Origin: Vigna angularis
Taxonomy: Eukaryota; Streptophyta; Magnoliopsida; Fabales; Fabaceae
Length of the DNA: 64,000 nucleotides
Assembly: GCF_016808095.1 (NCBI RefSeq)
Contig: NC_068971.1
Span: 28,231,631-28,295,630, forward strand
Direction of reading: 5' to 3'
In this document: positions 1 to 11,537 of the stretch, piece after piece
Layout: each line of letters starts with the position of its first letter
Numbering within the stretch: position 1 is the first letter of the stretch
Position numbers and translations under genes: made by a program
The notes under the pieces: model-generated
Told to the model about the DNA's origin: nothing
The model's input: only the letters and a program-made list of their open reading frames with translations
Database searches by the model: none

Positions 1-2303
1 ACCAAAACGCAGAAAAAAAAGCATAAAAATTTATCTCTAAGGTGGAGAATCGCAATAACCAATCCAAGAAGAGGTTTGGAACAATTTTGATCGGTGATTA
101 TGTTTCCTAAACGTTCATGACAACCACGAAGATGATAAAAAACGGCTGTAAATAGTGAAAAATGCAAAGAAAATGGGTTATATCGACGTAGCGGAGCAAT
201 TTCTATTTGTAGAAGAAGAACAATTTCGCGAAAAAGATGAAATCGTTCACCCTCTGTCTTTTATTTGTTTAACCTAGAAAAAGTTATTACCTCAGTTCTT
301 CATAAAACCGAGAAATATGGGGGATACGACCTTAGTTTCCTACTCAAATGAGGCCTAAAGTTATCTAAAAAAAATTCAAAAATAATTTAAAATGACAATT
401 TTGAAATTTTGTTCAACTCTTTTGCCTCAAGTCCCACCAAACCAAAGCATAAGATCGAAATTACCTCGATTACAACTCAAAATGGGTCAGAGCAAAGTCT
501 ATGGCATCGACTCTCATGGACACGAGGCCAAAAGCCTTGCATAGATATGAAAATTTTACTTTTCAAGTGGCCAACTTTTTGGGAAAAGGGTCTATGACCT
601 TGGTTTTGAAAACAACTGAGGCCAAAAACCTTGCTCAGAGATTTTGGTCAAAGCATAAAGGGGAATGTTAGTGTGCGCAGAGGGTTTATGGCCTTGGTTA
701 TGAAAATAATCGAGACAAATGCCCTGCATAGATGTTTTGATCAAATTGTAGAAGAGAATGTCAGTGTGCGCAGAGGGTCTATGATAGCGACTATCTTAGA
801 ATTCGCTGTCATAGATCCTCTACTGCTTCGTATGGTTTAGAACCAAAACATATACTTTCGTGAAAATTTCAAAAATATCACCGCATTATGTTATACTTTG
901 ATTTTAAGTAAATCGAAGTATAAAAGGCACATTAATATCTCTTTTACATGAATCCTGGTTTTATTTTAAGAAAAGTCTTTGTTATGGTTTTTTAGAACTA
1001 TCGGGTTTCATCTTTATTTGTTTTTATTTTTCCTTTCTTTTGGCATCCCAATATATTATAAATGTATTCGCTAACCTATGTTATTTATCATGTTCAATGT
1101 AATTTTTTTTTAAATTAAATTGATTGCAATATCTTGCCAAACAATCTGGTAAAAGTATATACTCTCTCCGAGATTCTTAATCATGAAAAAACTTTATTAG
1201 AATTTCCTTTTTCTTCAAACCGTAACCACAATTATGATAAGAGACATTTAAAAGATTACAACTGTAAAAGAATAGGAATAAAAATATTACACACAAAAAG
1301 TTTATCCCAGTTCATTCTCACATTGAAAACTACATTAAAGCTTCTGCGAACAATCCTTGATTATAGAATTGTGCTAATTGCAATATTATTGTGTTGCACT
1401 TACACCCTGATCAACCCTAGACCAAATAAATTTCTCAAACCATATTAGAGATCCTTATTTGATGCAAGAAAATCACTTAGAAACTCTATCTCATGATTTC
1501 ACGTGAGATACTCCGCCTCTAGAATCAATCCTCAAATATGAAAACTGTTTTAAAATTTTACTGATATTTATGTGAATAGAAAATATGAAAACACATGACA
1601 GTTTAATGGTCTGTAATTTTATAACAGAGTTCTACTCCGCGACGCCGGACTTCAAGAAGAAAACGATGAAAAAAGTATATACAACTACTTTTATATTATT
1701 TTCTAATTAAAAGTGAACTTTTACATCAATATTTTGCATAATAAATGTTTACATTAAAAATACACACCAATTTCTTAAATAAACATTAAATACGATTAGA
1801 AAATATTTAAAGAAATTAAAAAGAAAAAGGATATTGATACATACTAACACCATTTGGTATGAAAATGTAATGGTTGAGAGTGTCACCACAACTGTGATTC
1901 CAACTTAAATAGCAATATTTTAATTATTGTGTTTTATCACAATCAATGAAATGAATGAGACGTCATTAAAAATATTAATTAATATTGTCTTAAAATTTGT
2001 AAATAATAATAAAATAATAATAAACTTAAATTAAAAATTTTCAAAAATATAACAATTAAAAAAAAACATAAAATTGTTTTTGTTTTTGTGTTTCGGATAG
2101 AATATGCACACAACAAATGATTTATTGTTTTTCCATCAAGTGCAATGAAAACTTCAACGTTGGAACATTTTGGAACTCTCTTATAAAATTACATAACATA
2201 ACGTTGGCCATTTCTTCCAACACCCTTTTTTTTCCTGCACCTCCTAACTTTTAAAATCTCACTTTTACCCTTAGGACATTATAAAAACCCCAATTTGATT
2301 TTA
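1..2303. other. AT-rich intergenic DNA, no gene recognised
   Basis: The open frames here are short, start arbitrarily and resemble no family I know. The only structure I see is a degenerate repeat at about 585-800 and a hairpin next to it, listed separately. Confidence 0.6.
585..822. repeat. Two degenerate ~110-bp repeats followed by a hairpin
   Basis: Two imperfect copies share the words GTGTGCGCAGAGGGT and TATGGCCTTGGTTATG or close variants (near 673-700 and 764-782). They are followed by an imperfect inverted repeat of about 18 bp with a loop of about 12 bp (about 774-821). The arrangement resembles the subterminal part of an old DNA transposon, but no target duplication or second end was found. 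Confidence 0.4.
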
Positions 2304-3432
2304 GAAAAATGATATTTTAACAATAATATTTGACAACATTTTGACACGGGACACGTGTCAAAATGTGAATGGTGCACGTGAAAAATGAATTTTTAATATG
2401 AGAATAACGTGACAATGAGAATTGGGGGCAGGTTTCAAATTTTGGCTTCATTTTATCATTTTCAGATTTGTCTTCATTTTGGCTTCATTTTGAGAACCTC
2501 TGAGCGCGAAAACTAGAGAGAGAGAGAGACTCGTCTTCCCTCCACCCAGCCACCACTACTGTCGGAGTGCCGCCGTACTGTCGGCGTTCGTAGGCAAAAC
2601 GTAGGCGGTGTCATCTTCCCTCCACCCAACCACCCAGGTCGTCGTTCATACGCAAAACCTAGACGTCTCCTCTTCCCTCCACCCAGCCACCCATTGCAGC
2701 CAGAGTGTCGTCGTAGTGCCGTCGTGTGTATGCGAAACCTGCGCTTTCTCCCATCCACCCATTGTCGCTAGAGTGCCATCGGAGGAACCACTTTTTATAC
2801 AATTTATGAACAAATACGTGGCAAAGGAAGCATATTTACTAAGAGTCATTGTGCATGAACAAAACTGGTACAAAAAAGACAAAATAAGTGAGTTTCATGA
2901 TCATAGTTGACCTTCCTGTGCAAAACGTTCACCTGAAGTACCCACTTATTTTGTCTTTGGTACCAATTCTGTTCCTGCACAATGACTCTTAGTAAATATC
3001 CTTCCTTTGCCACGTATTTGTTCATAAATTGTATAAAAAGTGGTTCCTCCGACGGCACTTCGACGACAATGGGTGGGTGGGAGGAAGCGCAGGTTTCGCG
3101 TACGCATGGCGACACTCTGACAGTAATGAGTGGCTGGGTGGAGGGAAGACGAGACCGTCTAGGTTTCACGTACGAACGGCGGCACCGGGTGGCTGGGTGG
3201 AGGGAAGACGAGTCTCTCTCTAGTTTTCGCGCTCAAAGGTTTTCTCTCAAATGTTCCTCAAATTGCAAATCTGAAAATGAGAAAATGAAGCCAAAATTTG
3301 AAACCTGCCCCCAATTCTCATTGCCACGTCATTCTCATATTAAAAATTCATTTTCCACGTGTACCACTCACATTTTAACATGTGTCCCGTGTCAAAATGT
3401 TGTCAAATATTGTTGTTAAAGTATCATTTTCC
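2304..3432. mobile_element. Mutator-like foldback element (MULE-type MITE) with very long inverted arms
   Basis: The element is bracketed by a perfect 9-bp direct repeat, TTGATTTTA, at 2295-2303 and 3433-3441. The ends are inverted copies of each other: the left begins GAAAAATGATATTTTAACAA, and the right end read in reverse begins GGAAAATGATACTTTAACAA. The arms run almost the full length (about 2304-2893 and 2944-3432) with a spacer of about 50 bp. Each arm holds a short tandem array of a CTTCCCTCCACCCAGCCACC-like unit, with more copies on the left. A 9-bp target duplication and long inverted arms are hallmarks of Mutator-like elements. There is no transposase gene. The open frames inside are products of the palindrome. 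Confidence 0.85.
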
Positions 3433-3550
3433 TTGATTTTATCTCCCATCTTCTCTTTTTTTTATTGACGCCACCAATGCCCCCATCCTCCAGCATTATC
3501 TCTCCCTACTTCTTCATGTTGCATGAGACACTACAAAAATCTGTATTTTT

Positions 3551-3868
3551 ACCGGGGTTTTTTTTAAATATTACCGGCGGTTTTAACCCCTGCAAATCAT
3601 ATTTCCTGCGGTTGGAAAAACCGGTGGGAAAACGTCCGTCGCCAAGCAAGTATCGGCGGTTCTGAAAAAACCGCCAGTATTAGCGGGGGTTCCCAGAAAC
3701 CGCCGGAATTTCCAGGGGTTTTGTAGAAACCGCCGGAATTAGTTGGGGCTTTATGAAAACCGCCGGGAATAGCGGGGCTACTCAAAAACCGCCGGAACTA
3801 GCTGGGGTTATCTCAAAACCGCCCCTATTTTTGATGGTTTAGTTTACCGGGGTTTTAAAACCGCCGGG
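3551..3868. repeat. CACTA 5' subterminal repeats
   Basis: A run of short, alternately oriented GC-rich words built on ACCGCC and GGCGGTT stands out in AT-rich surroundings. The same words recur near the other end at 8357-8432. In CACTA elements such arrays are transposase-binding sites. Confidence 0.85.
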
Positions 3869-4976
3869 AATTTGTATAGTTCATTTTTTTTTATTGTAAT
3901 AAAAGTAGATTATAATAAAAATGATTTTATTGACAAAACAAACAATAAATTAATATGAACTAAAATTTAATAATATTGTATAAAATAAACTACATTGTTC
4001 AACCTAATATCATTCATACAACTAATTGTTCATACATACAAATTAAAAAGAAAGAGGTTCATTACATATGTTCAATATAGATGTTCAATACTAAAAGTAT
4101 GACTCATAAAAGTATTCAATAACAATATCTAATTTTTTTCTTCATTACATCCATTGTTTGGCCCACTCCCTTGATCAAATACCTACAATATAACATAATA
4201 ATTAGTCGATAATATATTTAATAAAAAAATCATACAAATCATACAATATAACATAATAATTTACTTTTTGCTAGCTTTGACTAACATTTTACTATTATTA
4301 CAGTTTTAATAGATGATTTTTGCTGATTCTTTTTGTTGTTTTAAACTTTCTGCTCTAGTTTTGATTGAGTAGTTAGTTTTACCTGGTAGCTTTTATTTTT
4401 ATTTTTTAGTGCTATTTTCATTTCAGATTTAGATTTAATTTGCTGACTTTATTTTGACTAACATGTTTACTAACAGTTTTTGAAATTTGATTTAGTTGTT
4501 AACCTTTTTTCTGTTTTGCAGGTATAGCTACCAGCTCTTATTTTCTCCTTTCAGTTGCAGCTGGTTTAATTCAACCCTTACCTTTTGATAATTTGGTTCT
4601 TTTAACATGTTTGCTTTACTGATTTTAGTAGATTTCTAGAAAGCCCAAGTCCTGCTGGTTTTAAGGTATCTTATTTGTTTTAGTTACTTTGATTTCAAAG
4701 TGAATATTTATAGTTGTTTTACATTGTGACATACTCTTTTTGTGGCCGAGGGGATTAACAACTTCCTAAAATCAAGTATTTATGTACAGTGGGGCTTGTT
4801 TTTAGGTGTAGGTTGTTTGGTTATCACCTAAATTTTATAAAAACAGTTCTCATTTGAAGCAAATTTCAAATAAAAATCTGCATAGGAAGTTGTTAACTCT
4901 ACCATTTCAAGTTAAGATAGTCTGGTTAATTAACATGTTCATGCGAATAAATTCAATAAAGCATTTTGAAATACAT

Positions 4977-5074
4977 CAGTATGAATTGAAGTAGTATGAA
5001 TTGAAGTAGTATGAAATACATCAGTATGAATTGAAGTAGTATGAATTGAAGTAGTATGAATTCAAGTGAATATA
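4977..5074 (+). repeat. Short tandem repeat, unit GTATGAATTGAAGTA
   Basis: At least five near-perfect 15-bp copies of GTATGAATTGAAGTA, some separated by AATACATCA. The repeat lies inside the CACTA element and has no coding content. Confidence 0.8.
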
Positions 5075-5730
5075 TGTAAATTCAATAAGGCAATGTGAAT
5101 ATGCTTCTACAAAGGTATGGTTCGTATGGTGTTAAAGAGCAATAAAAGTAGTATGAATGAAGTCTGCAAGTTGTGGATGCTGTGTAAATTTTACATCTGG
5201 CTGCTGCCAAAATTAATCTAGTAAGTTGGACTATCAACATGCTCAGTTTGTTACGGAAGATTATAAGGTCTTAATTTTAATAGAAAAATATTGCCAAAAT
5301 TTTAATAGCCGTGTGTCTGAGACTACCACAGGCTAAAATTTTATTTTTGTGAATGGATGGTACAGTAATTTCTGATATCATTTGGAAAAAATCTGGGCTA
5401 ATTTTTGTGTTCAATACAGTGTTTAGTGTGAGATTTAAAGTTTTTTTTAGCTATACTGAGTTTCTTGGATCTTGGATCGTTCACTCTGTTTCAATAGCAA
5501 TTTAGTAGGATGGACAAGGCTAAAGGCAATTTCAATGGTTTGTGTCTCGATATTTTCAGGGACATCTCTTTTGCATTTCAAAGTTATATTCACTTCTCAA
5601 ACAGGGAGATCTTTGTATCACTAATTTTTTTACTAAACTTAAACTTATGTGGATGAGCTATATAATTTTAGGCTTGATATTGTTTGTGTTTGCCATACAA
5701 AATGCTCTTGTTGTGTTCATTTTATTTATA

Positions 5731-5972
5731 GTCATGGTGGGTTTTCGAGTTCATGTGGGAAATACATCAGCAAGTCACATACCATCTAGCATTTCTATTT
5801 TCCAAAAGAGTTGTTAAATTAGACGAGGGAATGAGGTCCTGGTATGATATTCCATTCACTGTTGCAGAGTCGCTTCTTGCTGATGAAGAATTTACAATAT
5901 CAGTTGGGCCAACCTTTAATGGCTCAACACTTCCTAGAATTGACTCACTCGAAGTTTATGGCCGAGCTAAAA
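5731..5972 (+). pseudogene. Captured fragment of a BIG-like (auxin transport protein BIG/UBR4-type) gene
   Basis: Two overlapping frames give VGNTSASHIPSSISIFQ and then RVVKLDEGMRSWYDIPF, TVAESLLADEEF and LPRIDSLEVYGRAK. I recognise these as part of the very large plant protein BIG (recalled family knowledge). The frame breaks near 5803-5815, where one extra base separates the two parts. Similarity stops abruptly after GRAK at 5972, where the parent gene would continue with DEFGW. The fragment is under 90 codons of a roughly 5,000-residue protein, so it cannot be functional. It sits in the CACTA interior, consistent with gene capture. Confidence 0.75.
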
Positions 5973-7068
5973 TGTATTTATCACGACTTTCTAGCCTCTG
6001 TTATGCTGTCTATGGGAAAATATGTTTGCTAAGTACATTGTTCTTGAAACGAAATGTTGTTTAAGGTGCAGATGCATGCAGAAAAAAAAAACACAGGAGA
6101 CAAGAAGAATCACCTTCCCAGCCATACAATTAACATGTGATTCCAATACTGCTCCCCTTACTCCTTAATAAACTCCTTAAGAACCCTTTTCCCTTCTCAC
6201 TCCTAATACAAGCCACCAACCCAACAGAAGCACCAGAACTTATATGTTGTAATGTTTTCATTATGCTAAGAAATCAATTTCCAAGGTAGAAGAAACATCA
6301 CTGTTGATTGCCCCCTCTGTCTCCTAATATCACTAAATCCACTGTCACCACAACACCTCATGGTTTCCATTATTCACTCACTTAATCATAAACTATATCA
6401 ATTTGAAAGAACCTTGCCCTTATGTCCCCCAATAGCAACATCTTAATGCTAGCCTCACTTATTTAAATCCACCCCTCACTTATACTTTGAAGAAAGACAT
6501 AAAGTGCAAAACTAATTCAAATAGAAAGCAGCTTCAATTATACACATGACCATCTAGAGATAAGTTATACTATTGAAGGAAACAAAACACTTACATCAAC
6601 TTGAACAGATGAATGAAAAACAAATGCATCTGGGGACTGAATAGCTAGCCACCTTTTCTTTTTTTTCACTAACAGACACTGAGTATAAAAGAAATTAACT
6701 TTAATAATATTTAGGGTATTCAAGAGACCATGTTTCCTACTGGTCTCTATTTTCTGAAAGTATAATCATTTATTAAAATGACAAACAGATCTCTCTCTCA
6801 ACCTCTGTTATTTATAGATGATATCCACTACATTATATTCTCTTATTGCCCTTTTACACTCAACATTTAGTATCATTACAACATTGTCGATCTTAAATCT
6901 CTGCAGTACAAGTTTCCCTTAATAAAAAAAGTCAACATCCTCTAAATGAATAGTCCCCATAAATAGTACTTTGAATCTAAAAACTAAGTTCTCAACAAGC
7001 AAAAAGAATATACAATTTTTGGTTATATATTGCATTTATGAACTTAGCCATTAAAATTAGAAAAGAAC

Positions 7069-7143
7069 CTTCTTAGTTATCTTGTCCACTTCATCAATGT
7101 AAACAATCCCTTGTTGAACTGCTTGAACATTGAACTTTGCTGC
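7069..7143 (-). pseudogene. Captured exon of a ClpX-like ATPase gene
   Basis: The minus strand translates to AAKFNVQAVQQGIVYIDEVD followed by KITKK. This is the Walker B region (IVYIDEVDK) of ClpX, the ATPase subunit of the Clp protease in mitochondria. The 25-codon stretch is bounded by an acceptor-like TATAG and a donor-like GTTCTT, so genomic DNA with introns was captured rather than cDNA. No other ClpX exon is evident. It lies inside the CACTA element in the opposite orientation to the BIG piece. Confidence 0.75.
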
Positions 7144-7974
7144 CTATATGGGAAAAACCAAACTCACAAATAAGAAATGGCAAGTAGAACTAGAAACAAT
7201 ACAAGATATCTTCTGAAAATGCTTAAATTATAAGTAAGTTTAATAACAAAAGTATTCCTCAACAAAGTGGTTTGGGTAGGGCATATGATGTGCAGGGACA
7301 TAAATATCATCAAAGAATCCAAGACTTACTGCCAGCCACAGATTCAGAATTATTAAGCAGGACTATCTTGAATAAATCAATATTTAACAATCAATTAACA
7401 TTTCAGATAATGAACAAACACACCTAACCAAGAGTGATACTACCTTGCCTCATCTAAATTGTTAAAGAACAACTTTGAACATCAATATGTAGGCCTTTAT
7501 AAAGATTGCATTACAACAACTACAATGCCAGGATCTTATAATAAACTCTCATGAAGTCTTATTTTACTTTCAATGGGTATCATCATGCCACATCACTTAA
7601 ACAAATGGGATAATTTAGTTTAATGTTCTTTATTTGGATGTATTAGAATTCAACCATATAAACATTCCTGTTGCCTAGAATATTTGGAAATGGAAGTTCT
7701 GGAAAATTCAATTATATTAACTTCCTCTGTTGATGTGTTCTGTGTCTCATTCAGTGGGTCTTTGCGTTCCTTGACTATGTCTGAAGTGTGTGCAAATGTA
7801 ATTCATGCAAATTTAATCTCGGAATGGATTGAATATTACAACGAACCTTTTTCTCAATAAGCAAAACATATGTTGTTCTAAATCATCTTTATCAGAAGAG
7901 TCAACCCAATCTCCATTCATTTGCATGTTATGTGAACAAGAGAAAGTAAGAAAACGAAAGGACACAGTCTTACC

Positions 7975-8220
7975 TTGACGGTCAGTGCAGGAGCCCACCA
8001 GAGCACTTCGAACTCGCTCAACCCACAAATGCCTCGACGCCTCCACCTCGATGCCTCAACCTCGACGTCTCCACCTCGACGCTCCACCTTGCAGAAGAAG
8101 ACGAACACGAAGCCAAGCAAGAAGAGAAGACGAACACGAAGCCAAGCCAAAGAAGAAGCCAAGCAGGAGAAGATTGTGGTACGGGGTAGGGTTTGGGGAA
8201 AATTTTGATGAACACGAGGA
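7975..8220 (+). repeat. GC-rich imperfect repeats near the CACTA 3' end
   Basis: Repeated words around CCTCGACG/CCACCTCGA and GAAGACGAACACGAAGCCAA occur two to three times each. They create overlapping open frames on both strands that look like no known protein. I read this as repeat-derived sequence, possibly from an untranslated or transit-peptide region of a captured gene. Confidence 0.45.
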
Positions 8221-8356
8221 GAAGGTTTTAGGGTTCAAAAGTATCTGAAACTAAAGTATCTGAAACTAGAAGAGATGTTACTAAAACGAATTACCAAAGG
8301 CGCGGGGAAGGGGATATGGGTGTGTAAGTATTATAAAATTAAAAAAAAAAATATTT

Positions 8357-8432
8357 TAGGGGCGGTTTTCCGTAAACCGCCGGGAATTATTCGGGGTTTC
8401 TAGAACCGCCGGAAAATAACCCCTCCTAAAAT
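8357..8432. repeat. CACTA 3' subterminal repeats
   Basis: GGCGGTTTTCC, AAACCGCCGGGAA and AACCGCCGGAAAA words mirror those at 3551-3868. The terminal ATTTTTGTAGTG follows at 8438-8449. Confidence 0.85.
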
Positions 8433-8452
8433 TAATTATTTTTGTAGTGAGA

Positions 8453-9735
8453 CTTCTTTATCGCCTTTCATGCATGGACACAGAGAAGATCACATTGTAT
8501 ACCAAATTGAAATAAAAAATGTTTCGAACGTGTTTTGGATTGGCTCATTCAAAATACCATACACAGATGCATTTCAGATTGACCAATCCAAAAATCATAC
8601 CTATGTTATGGATTTGCCAATCTAAGTATTCTCACTATATAAGTTCCAATTCTGGACATATTTTGTAATCTAAAAAAGAATGTTTGTAACATTTCTAACT
8701 ATCTTTCTAGATCTTCCACATATGTTGACCAACTTGTCTATAGAAAAACTTTCGCTATTTCTCATCGCCTTCAATTACTCCATCAACTTTATTCATCACA
8801 TTATCCACCTTTTACATTCATTCTCATCTCCTTCACACTCCAAAAACTCCATTAGCAAGTGCAGTATGGCTATATAATGCCGCCTCCAAGCACCTCATTT
8901 CCATGCTTGGGAGGGAGAATCATATAAGAAGATCCAGCTGATTCTAGTGAAAGAGGTAATCAACCGAACTTCTTCTCTGTTTTGGATAGCAACCTAAGTT
9001 GCTTCTGGAATCTGAACTGGAATGGAGGATGAAAGACAATTGATGCATAGGAATGAAATGATTATTGATGATGAATACCGAAGGAGCTAAAATGAAACAA
9101 GGAACGCATCAAGCAGTGGAGTTCGGTGGTTGGAATCTGAAGTTGAAAACAAAGGAAGATGAATCGAATAGTCGTGCGGTTGGTGAGGATGATACTAGGA
9201 GTGGATCCCTAGCTAGGGAGAGAGGCTAGAGGAAGCCCTCAAGCTCTCTCACGGTGACCTTCAAGCAGGGAAGAAATCTCAGGAAATTTCAACACTGTAA
9301 ATTCTTCATTCATCTCAAAGGTGCTATATATTATAAGCAAGGAGTAAGCTATTTAAAAGAAACCAAAGCTCCTGGTCAAAGCATTTACTTGGCTGATGTT
9401 CAACTATGATACAAGGAAAAAGTGTCGGTTGTGCAAAGTATGACAAACGTGAGCAGCCACGTGGAATGGTGTCCCTGAAGTTGCTGGATGCTCCTTTGAA
9501 AGCTGCTAGATATTCTATGTTGGTGTTGGGCGCAAGCCCCCTTCCGTTAGGCGTCAGGCTTCATTATGCTTCAAATAAGCTGCTGGAATGTTTCTCTCAT
9601 TGGGCTTCCACCAACAGCTCACTAGGCAGTTCCAGAATGCATCAAGTGAAGATTTGGCTTACTTCTTCATTCTTGTATGTTTCGTTGTTTCTTTCCTTGA
9701 TTCTTCTTATCATTTTGAAAGTGTTGGATCCCTTA
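8453..9735. other. Unclassified sequence between transposons
   Basis: No recognisable gene. The longest open frame (9406-9771, 121 codons) runs into the neighbouring MITE and resembles no family I know. Parts of 8,940-9,380 have the texture of an old long terminal repeat, but I could not define ends. Confidence 0.4.
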
Positions 9736-10036
9736 GGCTTTGTTCCCTTGAATGGATTTGTGAGAGAATGATTGAATGGATTTGAGAGGATTTGAAAATA
9801 AATTTTTTTGTTGTTTATTTGAATGAATTTGGAGGTAGGTAAGAGTGAATTTGGAAGTAAATTTTTTTAGTCTGTCACATCAATCAAATCCTACACTAAT
9901 TCTCACAAACGGTGCTTCCAAATTCATTCTTACTTACCTCCAAATTCACTGAAATAAACAACAACAAAATTTATGTTCAAATCCTCTCAAATCCACTAAA
10001 TTACTCTCCCCCAAATCCATTCAAGTGAACAAAGGG
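9736..10036. mobile_element. Tourist-like MITE (PIF/Harbinger type)
   Basis: A 301-bp element is flanked by TTA at 9733-9735 and 10037-10039. The left end GGCTTTGTTCCCTTGAATGG and the reversed right end CCCTTTGTTCACTTGAATGG are inverted copies. The inverted similarity continues for well over 100 bp on each side, including the word GAATTTGGAGGTA. The TTA duplication and the terminal sequence fit PIF/Harbinger MITEs. Confidence 0.85.
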
Positions 10037-10432
10037 TTAATGATCTTAGAGCTTGGCCTTATTCCATTATTCCTTTTCTCTTGAGAAGGATTTGTCCACA
10101 AATCATATCACCTTTTATTAAGATGACATCTTTATTGTGTAAAAAGCTCCTCACAATCTTGGGAGCTGCCCATTTTAGAATATCTTATTTTTTTATTTCT
10201 TTGGGATTCACATTACTTTCTTCTTAATCAAATATTAATATGCAATACATATCAAACATATTTCTAATTAATATTGTTCTAATAAAAAATTCTTTTAAAA
10301 GAGTATCTTTAGGATAAAGATTTCTTATATTTAGTTTTATAATTTTGAGAAAAATCCGAAGTCCTATTTCATAAGACACTTTATTTTTGTCTTGAGTTAC
10401 TTATTTTCACAAGGGTAACAATATCTCCTTTT

Positions 10433-10640
10433 CTCTCTTTTCTTTTTCTTCCCTTTCTATTCTATCTTCCCTTCTCTCTTCTTTTCCTCTTCTTTTCCTC
10501 TTCTCGTCTCTTCTCTTCTTCTCTTCTCTTCTCTCTTTTTCTTCGTTTTCTTTCTTTTCTTCGTTTTATTTCTTTTCTTCTCTTTCTTTCTTTTCTCTTA
10601 ATTCCTCTTCTCTCCTTTGAATCTCTCTCTTTCTTTTCTC
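10433..10640. repeat. CT-rich low-complexity tract
   Basis: About 200 bp of nearly pure pyrimidine built from TTCTCTTTTC-like words. It merges into the adjacent minus-strand gag-like relic, where it reads as an E/K-rich frame. Confidence 0.8.
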
Positions 10641-11040
10641 ATCCAATAGTTTCTCAACTTTTTCTCCAAATTCAGTTTTCCTACGAAAGAAACCATCTAG
10701 TCTTTTAATGAATGTCTTTCCCTCTTGAATGAGATCTCTCATTAACTCTAGTTCTCTTTTAATTGAAGGAGGTACAAACTTTCTTCTCATGCAATATCTT
10801 AATTCATACCAATCATGAATGAAGGATTTTCTACATTTTTTGACACTAGATTGACTTTGATTCCACCACTCACTTGCATATTCTTCTAATCTAGAAAATA
10901 GAATTCACTATCTTTAGCAAAGAAGGGATGTATCGTATAAATTTTTCTTTTCCAAGCTAAGTATGTTAAAGCATTGATGTCTTTACCAAAGAATGGAATA
11001 TCTCTCCTAGCTTGGTTATACATTTCACTCTTCCTCCTAT
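10566..11040 (-). pseudogene. Relic of a retrotransposon gag region
   Basis: Minus-strand frames contain RRDIPFFGKDINALTYLAWK at the upstream end. This resembles the start of plant Ty3/gypsy gag, where a short PPFxGxxDxxAYLxWE-like motif is usual. A charged coiled-coil-like segment of 74 codons lies downstream. Stops and frame changes interrupt it and no pol was found. Confidence 0.4.
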
Positions 11041-11046
11041 GTGAGG

Positions 11047-11537
11047 ATCAAGGTTATCAAACTCGAGAGTTTACGTAAACTCGACTTGTAAACTCAACTC
11101 GTAAACTCGTAAGAGTTTACTTCAGATGAAAAAAATTATATAAATAGTATCTTAATTCAAATAAATTTACAAAATTATATAACTTTAAATAAATAAAATT
11201 TATAGATATATTGTTCATAAAAATAAATATGGTAAAACATAAATACTTGGATTATTGTCATTAATTTTGATGCATTTTATTAATTTTGACAATCAGGTCA
11301 TGAAACCCTAAATCTCAAACGACCTCGTTTTTTCTTCATTTTTCCCCTTTTCAAGCTCGCAAAATCGCTCCAAACTCGCGATTCTACACGATCCTATCGA
11401 TTTCATAGTTGATTCTACCTAGTTTACGTAGAAAACGAATTTACTTCTTAGTTAAATTAGAAGCCACGTCTGGGAACATAAACTCTTACGAGTTGAGTTT
11501 ACTGAGTTAACTCGAGAGTTTGATAACTATGATAAAG
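11047..11537. mobile_element. Inverted-repeat element (MITE), family shared with 50,066-50,150
   Basis: The left end AAGGTTATCAAACTCGAGAG and the right end, reversed as ATAGTTATCAAACTCTCGAG, are inverted copies. AAACTCGTAAGAGTTTA-type words recur in both arms. A truncated relative with ACGAGTTTACGTAAACTC and GTTTGACAACCTT lies near 50,066-50,150. No target duplication could be defined, so the superfamily is left open. Confidence 0.6.

Larger units (their letters stand above)
3529..8449. mobile_element. Complete non-autonomous CACTA (CMC/EnSpm) transposon carrying host-gene fragments
   Basis: The element starts CACTACAAAAAT and ends ATTTTTGTAGTG, a perfect inverted pair. It is flanked by the 3-bp duplication AGA at 3526-3528 and 8450-8452. 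Both ends carry many subterminal copies of GGCGGTTTT and AAAACCGCC words (3551-3868 and 8357-8432), the arrangement CACTA transposases bind. No TNP2-like transposase is visible in its 4,921 bp. The interior instead holds a piece of a BIG-like gene on the + strand and a ClpX-like exon on the minus strand, so it behaves like a Pack-CACTA. It needs transposase supplied from elsewhere. Confidence 0.92.

Noticed and set aside
2513..3419. Overlapping open frames on both strands with repeated GWVEGRR and HPPIVAR text
   Set aside because: They are produced by the Mutator-type palindrome and its tandem words; the same frames appear in mirror image.
7917..8248. Arg/Ser-rich or Leu/Phe-rich small proteins on both strands
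   Set aside because: The region is imperfect repeats at the CACTA end; frames on both strands are open because of composition.
9406..9771. 121-codon open frame with a hydrophobic stretch, possible membrane protein
   Set aside because: It runs into the Tourist-like MITE at 9736 and has no family resemblance; the hydrophobic part is T-rich low complexity.
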